A DNA stretch of 64,000 nt, taken from positions 48,635,763-48,699,762 of the forward strand of contig CM036239.1 in NCBI GenBank assembly GCA_020698575.1, given 5' to 3'. Position numbers and translations under genes: made by a program. Shown in pieces: positions 13,301 to 25,783 of the stretch (position 1 is its first letter; each line of letters opens with the position of its first letter). Source of the DNA: Bostrychus sinensis. Its lineage: Eukaryota; Chordata; Actinopteri; Gobiiformes; Eleotridae. The notes under the pieces were generated by a model. It was not told the DNA's origin. It saw only the letters and a list, made by a program, of their open reading frames with translations, and did not search any database.

Positions 13301-16300
13301 TTATTTAAATTCTAGTGTATTGAGAAATCATTATAAATATCGTTGTCAGTATCAGTGAGCAGGAATCCTGAGAACATTCAGAAAGTCTATTTAAAGAGTT
13401 CACTTTTCTGATTGGATAAAAAAGAATGGTTTCCCACGAAATTGATTCCATGGTTGTTGCAAAAATGAGAGGTAATATGGCATGGGATGTATATTACTGA
13501 CTGGGCACCTCTCTCATTTATCTTTTGTTTAGCGGTCCTCTTCCTGGAGCACTGGAAGCGGAGACAGATCAGTCTGAGCTTCAGTTGGGATCTGACGGGG
13601 ATTGAAGATGATGAGGTAAGCACAAAAAACACAGAAAGGGCAATGATTCACCCTACAGAAACATCATGCAGTATTAGGGACGCCAAGTTACTGCAAAATA
13701 CATTAGGTGCACCCAACTTTAATTTAAAAATTTTAAGTTTATAACAAACGATCCCGTCAGACCTCGGAAGCTAAGCAGGGTAGGGCCTGGTCAGTACCTG
13801 GATGGGAGACTGCTGGGGAACACCAGGAAGCCGGTGTGAATGTGAGTGAGTGGGGACTATGGATGGAAATTAGCTCTGAGCTATAATCCGGTGTATTTAC
13901 GGCACTAGCTGCTGTTCATTAATACACGCTGTCCCATATAAATAAAAAAAAATATTTTTGTTTTATTCACCCATGTTTGAGTAATCCTATATGCTGAGGC
14001 GCTGCCCTTCGCAAAAGTTGAAAACACTCAATGTCACTGTTCTACATAGACTCAAAAAACTCTTCTCAAAGAAGCACTCCTTCATGCTTCTAAAGTACAT
14101 ACATCTGTTATTTTCAGTGCATAAATTGACATAATATGAAGCAGTTAATTTATCTATCTGTTAGCTTTATGTTGCTAATAGCCGTGCTAATTAGCCATTA
14201 TATCATGCTCTGTCTATCCCCACAGTACCAGCACTCAGAGATTCTCCTCTAGTGTCTGAACTTAAATCCTCAACTTTATTCACATGTGAACCCTTTATAA
14301 AGTTTGCAATGGGCTCAGCAGTGACAGACTAAAGTGGGCGGGGTCAGAAGCCTTAAAGAGGCACCTAATCCAAGCTTTTTTATCAAAAAAGAGGTTGTCA
14401 ATAAATACTAATTATTGTAAGTTATAAAATGTGAAGTGCTAATGCAAAGGTGTCCAAATTTATTTCAAAAAGCTTGAACAGTATAAAGGAATCACATCTT
14501 TTTGTTTTTCAGGAACAGCCTCGGCCAAAATATGAGAACACTGTCCTTCAGAAACGACAGAGGAAACAGCAGAAGAAGAAAAAGAAGAAGAAGAATGAGG
14601 TATGAAAAACAGGTTGCTTTTGTAATTTAAAAATTTGCAGAGCGTTCATCTAAAACCTGGCAGTGAATTGAGATATTAGTTTGATAATCAGCTCATGGAG
14701 ATTGCTGTGAATGGGGTCACTGGTCTGATACACACTTTACTGCAGTAACAGAAGGCTTCGTGCCACCTCCGGACCGATGGAACAAAGACTAATACGCAGG
14801 CGGGGAGATCACTGTTGCCAATGCTAAATCTTATTGTGGGATTAAAACACCAATACAAACGGTTCAAAATGAAAAAAACAATTGTCTGATCCTTTTCAAA
14901 GAACTGTGTACAGTACGGATGAGGACACTCTGTTGGTTATGAACTAAAGCAATATGAGAGGGGAGTGAGAGGGGAGTTAGGAAGGTCCTGCATATATTTT
15001 ACTTTGAAAATAACTGCTTAGACACACTTTTTGTGGCAAAATCAAGGTTTAAGCAAAACCCTAAATCAGCACATGGATCAAATTCACTTTTATTGTATTT
15101 TTACTATTATATCAAAACATGTTTAGGATTTACTTTAAACCTTTAGCTCTGAGTCCAACATTAGACCTTTGTAATTGTGTCAAGTCTGTTAGTCATTATG
15201 TATTGTCAATGCTTGTACATTTCTTTTTGCTTTCATTTTAAGTTTGTATTTTAGCCACTTTCCTTGTAGGACTTTACCACCATTATTAACATATCAATGT
15301 TGACAAGCCATATAAATCAGTACCACCTAAGAAATGATATGGCTTACAAAGTACCATCTTCATTAGGCGTATTAGGAGTGAGCCTAAATCAGGCTAACCC
15401 AGATCCAACTATACTAAACTGGGACTAAACCATGTCTAAACCAGATCTGAATTACATGCAGGTTGAGAAAAACAAATTATTGTCTTACTCTGATTATAAC
15501 ACAAGTTTTAAACTGCATGTAAACCTGGGACTCCGACTGGTAGAGTAGTCAGTCCAGTTTCTCTTAGTCGGGGTGGAGCAACTGGATAATTATTGGCAGT
15601 GGCAGAGCCAGAAAATTTTTATCAGGGTGGCCAGCCTGGGGCCACAGCTCACAGAGGGGTGGCACAGACATAATCTAGATTATGTTTGACAGACAATAAT
15701 TTGCATGTAGAAATACACTATAAAATATTGTTAAAGTACATAACACACATGGCAAGATAATTATGCTGATTTTTGACCCGATTCTCCCCTTCCGACAATT
15801 TTAAGGACGCCCTGATTATCGTAATGGCACTAAAGATAATCTCATCAGATATTCCTGCTGTGTGTGGTTTGTTAAGAGTGTTCTGGTCTGCTCGGAAGGA
15901 CATCGGGACCGATCTCAAATTGGGGATATTCAACATGTTGGATTGTCTTGGCCCGATATCGCAGCGTGTGGTGTGTCCCAAGGACAAACGAGCACGCACC
16001 CTGTTGAATGTGACGTGGAGCCAATCAGAAAGCGAGGTGACGGAAGCACGGAGGGGGATCCAAAATCTAAACAGCTGTCAATGGCGCATGTTTGCGCTGT
16101 CTCCACTCATTTAACCAATGCCTTTTCTTTTTGTATTGTTTTTTCTCTGTTATTAATAGTCCACATAGCAATTGCTTCTTCGTTGTCTGCCATGTTTGTG
16201 TTCGCCGAAGCCAGGTTTAATCTTGTGAGGTTTTGCGAGATTTCCCGTCTGACCTGGGAATGTTCGTGAGTGAAATCTGTTTGTGTGTGGTGTGTTGTCT

Positions 16301-19300
16301 TTGCCGTGTAGCTGCACACCACACACTGTAGGACCAAACCTGTAATAGCTTTGATTTTTTATTGCCATGTGTGAGATCTCTCAGGTTTTGAAAATCTTCC
16401 GACAATTTTAAGATCTTGTGAACCAGCGTGTGAACCAGGCATTACACTATTAACAACAGCATATACACAATCCAAAGACTTAAGGCAGAGTAATTTGGGG
16501 GTTGCACACTATAGGCTATGTAGAATATTTAGCCCCTTACTGCTCTGCTCTGCCACTGCTGCTCCAGCACATAAACAGTCTTTGAGCCTTCCATCTCATC
16601 ACATTAGCCTGTGAACAGAAGCGCCAGAAAACTTCACAGGTTACAAAAGCTTTTGCCAGGCCATCTGAACTTATGTTTTATGGTGCTTTTACACTGTAAT
16701 AATAGAGGTAAAATATTGTGAGGAACATGTTGCGCTGTGCCGCGGTGCTGCTCTTGAGTTGCGTCGTGTCTGATGTTAGGCCTACTGCTGGTCTTATTTC
16801 AAAAACTGTGAGCAGATCTCTGTGAATATGTCATTGATCTTCATCAAACAAAAACTGAGTTAAAGCTTGACATGTGTCGAACACCTTTCTGAATTTGAAA
16901 GTCTCCATTTTGTCCACAATTTCTCGTTATCTACTGTAATTGACAAGGTACATGTCAGCTGTTCACAGACTGCATGCTGAATGGGGCTGGCGCTCCTGTA
17001 ATTAAGAATTTCTCTGTGTCCCACGGGCCGCCTAGAACTGCTTCTTACCTCTCTTTAGATGCGCTGTTGGCAGCTAGAACGCACGCAGTGAGTAGTGAGG
17101 ACTTTTTGTTTTATGAGTTTGGGAGGGAAAGCACTTGTTTGAGGTTGCATTCTTTAGTGGCCGCACTGAACAAACAAAACTCTGTCAGTGTGGTGCTGGC
17201 GGGGGTGGGCAGAGGTCAGTCTATGGTGGCCTTGGCCACCCCTGCCCCCTTCCTGGCTCCACCATTGATTATTGGACTACTGCTGTATGTATACGCTGTA
17301 CAATTAAGCTAGGAGAGGCATTCAGCTGCACTCGGTACTAAACAGACAGAACAAGATTAGTCCAGTGTTTAGAGCCATACTCATTATTAGACCTTGATAA
17401 GACACATGTTATGCGTTCTTCCGCTGCTTGTAGTTCACTGTTTTGGTCAAAGTTTAAAACTTTTAGCAGCGCTGGTAAATTGCGAGACCACTTAAACGCC
17501 TCACAGTGCAGTGGTCTCAGTAATTCAGTTCTCTGCTCTGCATGTAGATAGATACAAGAGTGGTTTGACCAGCTCTCTGGAGAAATCGGACTAAAGATGG
17601 AAGATGGAACTAAACCGACAGTCAATTAAAGAAACTCATTCAAGCAGACCAGCCATTCACTTACAGAAGAGTTTTGCTTCCTAGCTGTACTTATCTGTAC
17701 TGAAATGCATTCACGTCATGTAAACTGACATATAAGAATGACTTTCTGGTATTGCATTTTCAGCTGAATCCGTGAGAGTAATTTGTATTTCAGTTTCTGA
17801 GCAACAACCACAAAGTCATCATAGCGCTGTCATTATTTATTCAGCTGTATTCATCTGTAATAAGAGGATATTAAAGAGGAGGAATAGCTGTTGATCATTT
17901 CCAGGAATAAATCAATGACCATTTGTCTGGAACAGTGGTAGTGGAAGTGGCCTACATTAATTTAATGCTCTGTTGATTGTAAAGTGATCTTGTGTCAATA
18001 TTAATAACCCTGGATGCTCTATGCTTTATATTAAACATTGCCCTGATATTCAACAAACAGACAAGGGCTGAATACACAGCAATAGCACAATATAGTTTCT
18101 AAGAAAGGCTTTAACAGCACTGCTACAGAAATGTCCGAGTTCAATTAGTCTCTATTTTGGCAGCTTCATCTTTGTGTGCAGTCACAGTTGTTTTAGTGGT
18201 GATGGTTGGACCAACACTGTCGACTGGCCTATTATTATTATTATTTATCTATTTATCTCTTTATTTTTATTTATTTTACAGCATTTAAAGAGCAACTCAC
18301 TATCATCTCACTATTTATAGTCTTCACATTTTGTAGTGAAAACCGTCAGAGTGCTGCCCTCCTAGGGTCAAACAGTGGGATTTCTGCTCAATAGTTCCAG
18401 ATAGACAGTGTGACGTAGTATTTGACCTCCCACGGCCCGTGCTCTCCATGCCCTTGTCGTCTCTCTCCCTCGTCCCAGTCCCACTGTTGCCAGGTGTGGG
18501 TCGTTTTCCTAAACACGCCACTCAGCCCCGCATTTACCGTTCAGTCCCCTCCGCCTCCCTCCCCTCTCACAGTGAGAGCAGAGTCAGGTACAACAGAGGG
18601 CGCGGCGCTTCCACTGTCCCATGTGTCAGTGCACAATAAGGCATACTGAGCCTTATCAATGACAGTATATACCTACAAATTAGTGACACTGGGGAGAGTT
18701 TTTAGTCCATAGATGTGTTTTAGTTGGGCCAAGCTTTAAATCACTTTTTGTTTGATGACAATCGATTTCTTACTCGCGGAGATACGATCACAAACAGCTC
18801 ATGAAATAATACCTTCAGTAATAAAGACGCGATCTGAAGCACACGTTACTGCGGCGGCGTGTGACGCCTTTCTCGCAATATTTCAGTTGTGTTATTATAA
18901 AAGCAATATAAAACATTAGTCCAGACGTCCTGTATTTTATTTCTTTCTGGGACTTGGCAACCCTACTGTGGAGGACGTCCATGATGGTCTCTGACAGCTG
19001 TCAGTCACAGGACCAGGCCTCGCTCCTCCCTCAGTTTCCCCCTCTGTCTCTGCCAGGTCTCTGCCCAATTTTTGAGCAGTTTTCAATCTCTGGCAGTGGG
19101 CGGAGTCAGGCCTGGGGCAGGGGTGAGTTGCTCTTTAAGTGTAGTGATGTGAATCTTTCAGAGTCTGGCAATTTGGTTCAATTCTGATGACTGGGGCCAC
19201 AATTTGATATTTTGTTTGTTTTAATACAATACTGCAAGATTCATGCCAATACACAGCCCTACTGTTAGATGTATTTCATTTTATCCATTGGCCGTTTCTG

Positions 19301-22300
19301 CATTTACCTTCCATTACACATATTTACTCCTGTGTGTATATTTTGTAAATGTGTACACATGTCTTGCAGCCGGAGAAGCAGGAGGACGGGACAGTGACAG
19401 GGAAGGACAGATGGAGACAGAAACTGCTGTCTGCCATGTCGGCTGGCACACCGGTAACTCCTCCCCTCCTACCTCCTACTCCCTACCTCCTATGTCATAG
19501 TTTCCTTCTTTATCCTTCCTTATTTCCTCGCTGCGGGCTGCTGTCTCTCTGTTCTTCTCTTCATGGCCCATCCTCTGCTACTCAAGATTTCAGGTATTTC
19601 TCACCTTGACAACTAAATTATGTCTAACTATGGACCACAGTAGGTTTTAAAGCATGGCTAAATCTTCATTATTTCCTACTTTCTTCTCATTTGCAGTCTT
19701 GTCTGTGCTTCTCTTTTTATATTAATGAGAGAGAGATTAAAGTCTTAATAATTCACATGTGCACTTTGTCTTTTTCCAACTATTTTAGAACACAGTTGGA
19801 TTTGGACTTCCCAAGTCTGAACTTAGACTGGAAACACTGCCTCTTTACATTACACACACTTGTGCCTGGGTTATTTTAGTAGAGAGACAACTTGTACCAA
19901 CCTACACAGAAGACAAATGCTTTAAGGACTGTACACTCAAAAAATATGTCGGACAAAATGCGCACTCAAATGCGCATTGGGCAACCTTTTTTTTCTTGTA
20001 GTCATATGAATATCTTAATTTGAGTTATTATGAGAATGAGCCGTAACAGCAAGACCTTAACACATCTGAGGTGCTCTTTGGTTTCAGCTTTTCCTTACTC
20101 GGGTTGCCACAGCAAATCATCTGCCTCCTAGTGTCCAGTGATTTCAATATTCATTGACCGGTTTTACACAAGGTGCCCTTCCGGACACAACCCTCTCCAT
20201 TTATCCAGGCTTGGGACTGGCTCAAAGAGTAATTAACAAATAATAATTTTAACTCAAAATAAACATACTACAAAGAAACAATCACAATACATTCCCTTTG
20301 AAACCAGCTTTTAAGCCTAAAAATATAATTTTCAAACAGTATTCTTTAGCAGTTTTCATTTGTCAGTAAGACACTTGAGTTTGTCTTTCATAGTTTTAAT
20401 AGTTCAATATGAAAAGTAGAAAAATAGACTATGAAATATGAAAAATAAGTACCCCTGCAACATGCTTGCATACCCCTAGGGATCCAGGTACCCCTGGTTG
20501 GGAAACACTGGTCTACATGACCTGTTAAAGAAGCCATGAGCAGCATATATTTTTTTATATTTCATAAAAATGACCCACTTTTGTCCCAGTTAAACATGTT
20601 TAAATCAAATATTAGTTTTACAATGGTACTTGCCTCCAGAATTCCAGCCTCACCGCTGTACCAGCGGATGAGTCTGGTCGCCATTGAATCAATTTGATTT
20701 CCAGAACGAAGCAAACCCAAGTAAACTGAGAGCGGAGTAAGCCAATCAGAAAATGGCGGCCGTGACGTTAACAAAGCGACAAGAAAGTAAGCAAAGCCAA
20801 AACATCTTTTTTTTTTTTTTTTTAATAAAGGATTTTAGTGCTGTAAGCTGCTGTGGTTTTAATGACTCGATATGTTTTTGGTCATTTAAAACGGAATTTA
20901 CCGCTGAATGAAACAAACTCTCGACTCCTCAGTGCGCCACCTTGATTGTTGTTGTTGCGGACTACTCGTGAAGAACACGTGACTTAAATAAACAAATCAA
21001 AATGCACGGTACGGTTGGGATTTGAATCCAACCACGGCGGACAGCGTGGTGACCAGACTGATATTTCTCTGTATAATAATAAACACAGAGACAATATTAT
21101 TCTGGATTTTCCAGGCAACAATGGTACAAATGATTTATTCTCTAAAAAAAAAAAAAAAAATTAACATAATGCCCAAGATGTTTATGTTTACAGTTTTCTT
21201 TTGGTTCTAAAACCCTGCATTGTCGATCGTCCAATCAGAAAAATGGAAAGCCTGGCAACCCACAGACCATTGTTTTGATTTAGACTGCAGTACCACTTTA
21301 ACACTGAATCAACAGCAGCAGAAAATTCTATAGAGAAAATGTCTATTCCAGTGCAGAATACATCTGATTAGACCGAGAAACTGCATTAAAAACAAGGCTG
21401 TCCTTTTGCTTGTACCATGCCTTAGCACTTTACCTTTGAGAATTGAATAGAACTGTGACAGTCCATGACAAATTACCTCATCTACATAACCTTTGTTAGG
21501 CCAAACCTCTGTCTTTTGTATTTACATTCTGGACTGTCACTAGATGTATAAGAAAGTTAACAGCAAATAATGGATATTTTGCTTAAAGGATTGTGGGTAA
21601 TATCCTTTAAAGGGCAGACGATGCTGTAGCATTGGAACACAGTATATTCTTGCAGACTCTTAAATGAAAATAAAGGCTGCTCTGTTGGATGCTGTGGAGT
21701 TTCACATGTCAAGAAAAAAGAAAAGATTGTTATGAGTCATTTAGGAGATACAGAATGTAAAACATGAACAAAAAACATGAAAACCTGTATGCAAATTTTG
21801 TGTATACAGACAATGTGGCTTAGTACAAATGGTAGCTGTGTGGATTTAAATATAGTGTCTAAAACAGCGAACGGATGAGGGACTCTCTAGTATTAACTGA
21901 TCATTGGCTGGAAGGCTTTTTTTAGCTCTAATTGGTGGATAATGACAGGTTTAAGAGCCAATAGGAAAAGAGACATCTGCTAATGAGAGAGTATCAGAGC
22001 TGAGCATCTGGATAAAGTGTCAGAATATATAAATTTTTATATTTTAAAGTCAGTTTTTTACTACAACATGGTGTTTGTGGTGTGTCTGAATAAATGCACA
22101 AATTCCACTTTTTTTAGATGTCAGTTTCACAGATGCCACATTCTATCATATGCTGTGGTTGAGTATTGCTAATAATTGAATGCCACAGGGCCTCACAAGC
22201 AGTCTCTCTTTATGTTGGTCCCAGGCCAGCATAAATGGAGTGGTTTGTGGTAGGAAGTCATCTACAAGGAAAGAAGACTCTAAGTTGAGTTTTATTAGCA

Positions 22301-25300
22301 TCACCAATAGGCAATGTAGCCATTGCTATATTGCTTTAGGATTTTCTGCCACTTTTGAGTAATTGTTGATAAGCTGTGTTGACCAACAACCAATGGGAGC
22401 GTGCCATAGTTTGATGAAAGTGAATGCCTTTGTATGTGCTAGAGGTGAACTGTTATATCGATCGATATGTCGGGACGATTATTACACTTTTAATGCTGAT
22501 TTTGGTCAGCACATGTCCGGGCAGCCATGTGACTGAAGGATCTTCCCCAACTATCTTATAGCAGTTTTGGCCCTTACAGTGCAGTTCATAGGAAACATTT
22601 AAAATTGCTTTATCTTGGCCTGAAAAGCTCAAAACTGCAATAAAAAGATTTTGCTCATTTCTTTGGCATAGAACCTCATAAACAGAACAAAAATTCAAAA
22701 TGCATTTTGTAGCTCTCCTCAAGAAAGCAAGTTTGACTGAGATTGCCTTACTGGTTTGCTCAAAATCTCATCTTTAACTGTCCTCACTGTTCAATTCTTA
22801 CATATTTTTAAAAATCTGTATTGCCATTGGCCATAGAAAAAAACATATCGTCAACCTCTAATGTGTGTATGTGGTTACAATTTTAGAGGTGTTTTTTTCA
22901 CAGATCATTCGTACAATATGCTTGTCATTGCTCACTGCACAGCTGATGAATAAAATCAATCATTTGCTACAGTATTGCTTGTGCACTTTGGCTTAAGAAG
23001 TCATAGTGTCTTCTGACAAAAGATATTGCATAATAGAATAAAGAATGTAATGTAATAAAGGAAAAGGCGAACAGCATTGTTGAGTGGAGGCTGGAGGAGA
23101 GGGAGGGTGAGTAGGAGGAAGCCATGCTGGGCAGGAAGCCAGGGTGAGATTAGTGACTGTCACTATGGAGACACACACAACTCTGTTCACTGGATCTGAT
23201 ACCTGAGACCGGCCAATCGCGTGGAGCCTCGGGGTACATGATACTTTTTATGATTGAAAAGGTGAATAGTGAAGGCGTTTGGTTTAAATGTATCTTGTAG
23301 CCAGTGTAGACATCTTACTTGTAGTGTTTGGCATGTAATATGAATTGTTGTTTCTTTGTGTGTGACTGCTGCCAATGTGTGAGACTCCTTAAAACGTGGG
23401 TCTTTGAGCACTACTAACTGACGTGAATGGTTTTATTCTAAATACCATAACGTTTTTTTGTGCAGCAGATGGATTTTTGTGAATTTACAAACTTACAGAA
23501 ATCCATATTTTCTTTCAAAGCTTTCAGAGAGGAGTGGGGTGGCATTACTCGAGGTTTGAATGTGGTTTAGTTTGACGGCAAAACTCTGATTGGCTAAAGT
23601 TCCTGATAATAGGTGGGTAGTAAAGGATGGTTGCAAAAGGAAGGCCTCCAGATGGTTCTGTGACCAGCAAAGTTACACAGAAGAACATAGATGTTGAAAC
23701 AAAAAGCAAAAACAAGATAGCTAAAGGGTAATTTTGAAATTAAGCAAAACAGCAGAGACAAATGTAACACAATCAAAGGCTGTGCCCATGTTATACGTGT
23801 TATAAGTGTTACTGCCACTATTATTTTGATCCTGTCCTCCTATTATGCTAAATCAACTTTTCTTTTTTTCTCACCGCTCTATATAGACATATGAAACCAG
23901 AAGTGCCAAACACCGGACTTATTCTGATCATTTCAGTCCCTAAATTGCCATCCTTATGAAGCAGTCAGCTTATTTATCTAATTATGTTGCTAATAGCTGT
24001 GGTAAACAGCCATTTTATGCTCTGTCCATTGTCCACTGTTGCCAGCAGGGGGCGACAGACACCTAATCCAAGCGTTCTCTGTAAAGTCAAAGTAACAGCC
24101 CCCCCAAAAGAACACATTTTACATACATATAAATAATTTCAAGTTATAAAACCTGAAATACTAATACTAAGAGTATCCAACACTATTTCAAAAAGCCTGA
24201 AAAAAGCACAATCTGGCCCCTTTAAACAAACAAGAAACTAAAAGAGCATGACAAAATAAGACCATATGAATGTATAGCTTCTTAAAACTCAAAACTGTAA
24301 TGTCAAAATTAAACTAAAACAGCAGAGACAAATGTAGAGCAATGAAAGGCTGTAGGCCTATGTTGTACTAATGTGTCATTGCCTAGCTATTTTGATCTTG
24401 TCACCAAAAAGAACATAAATTAAATGAAGATTTACCTATTGCCTGTGGATCCTCTACTGGCAGCGCCCTCTAGTGTGTCTCTGGCATGGTCAGTCAGACC
24501 AATGCATTTTCTTGGCTGGGTGGTTCTGGAGGTTCTCCCATTTAAACCTTGTGATTTGTGCTATTTCAGGCCATGTTCCTTCCATTCAGTGTTATTGTGA
24601 CACCTGCCAAATTATGGTATTGTGCTCCGCTCTGCCTTTTTTGGACCCTTCAACCGATTTAAGTGACTCAAACTTTAAAAAGTATGTAAATTCTGGGACA
24701 TTATTGCTATTACTTTTTAAAATTCCGCCTTTGTTGTAATTTGTGCTGTTTTGAGCCATCTATTGTGCCACCTGCCAAATGATGGTATTCTGATCAGTTA
24801 GACCCAGGGCTCACACAGACAGACACACGCTGACAGGAAGGACATGCCTCTCTGCCACCATGCACCCCATGCTTAACTTAATCCTAAATTATAATGTGTA
24901 AAAAGATATGGAAAGGAAATAACAGACATCTCATATCTGGACACAGGGAGCATAAATAGTGGTGAATTATCATTTGTTACAAGGTGATGTGTTGGGCACA
25001 TCTCTCTCTGTGGACACATCAGTATAAATATAACACACGACCCAGTTCCTCTCATCTCTCTAAAGTCTCCATCTCCGAAACAGACACACTTTTATTCTGA
25101 AGGTCTCGCTGTCCTTTTAATTAGACCTTCTACATTTTGTATCATTGTTTAAACTGGGCCAAAGGAACCTGTTAGTATTACCAGACAAGAGCCCAGCCTG
25201 TTGTCTTGTAGTATTAACAGACGTTTGAGGATGCATAAGAAAACCATAACCATTATTGCATACTACCAGGAAGCTTAGGGCCCCTGTGACTGACTTTTGT

Positions 25301-25653
25301 CCATTTGTGGCCATTTTATATTCATAATAAACAGCACTTCATTGCATTTTTTTTTCCAAATAATTGAAACTACTAAAGCTAACTAATTAAAATTTGAAAC
25401 TATGGCATTATATTTGTGAGTTTGTATTTTATTTTACTAGATTTTTTTTCTGCAAAAATGTTTAAAGATAAATAAACCGAAAACATTAATTGTAAAAATA
25501 TATACAAAATTTTGATGAAGATGAGCAATAAGATTAAAGCTATTCAAGCTTCAGACCTTTGGGGCCTAATGTGAAAACCTGCTCTGGGGCCCCTTGTCAC
25601 CAAGTTTCACCACCGCATGCTATGGTTATTATTATTATAATTATTATAATTAC

Positions 25654-25706
<53 letters not shown>

Positions 25707-25711
25707 ATGAT

Positions 25712-25783
<72 letters not shown>

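Larger units (their letters stand above)
14600..19369. other. Intron between e11 and e12
   Basis: 4.8 kb, dominated by a 1.67-kb hAT element. The 18400-18650 part is GC-richer with CCTCCC tracts but has no recognised element. No additional alternative exon was identified. Confidence 0.55.

Noticed and set aside
13745..13830. Functional 5S rRNA gene
   Set aside because: The first ~27 bases and the closing stem are missing, and a SINE-type body follows.
15773..16405. Several overlapping open frames of 60-135 codons
   Set aside because: They lie inside the hAT insertion and its nested element, on both strands, with no transposase motif.
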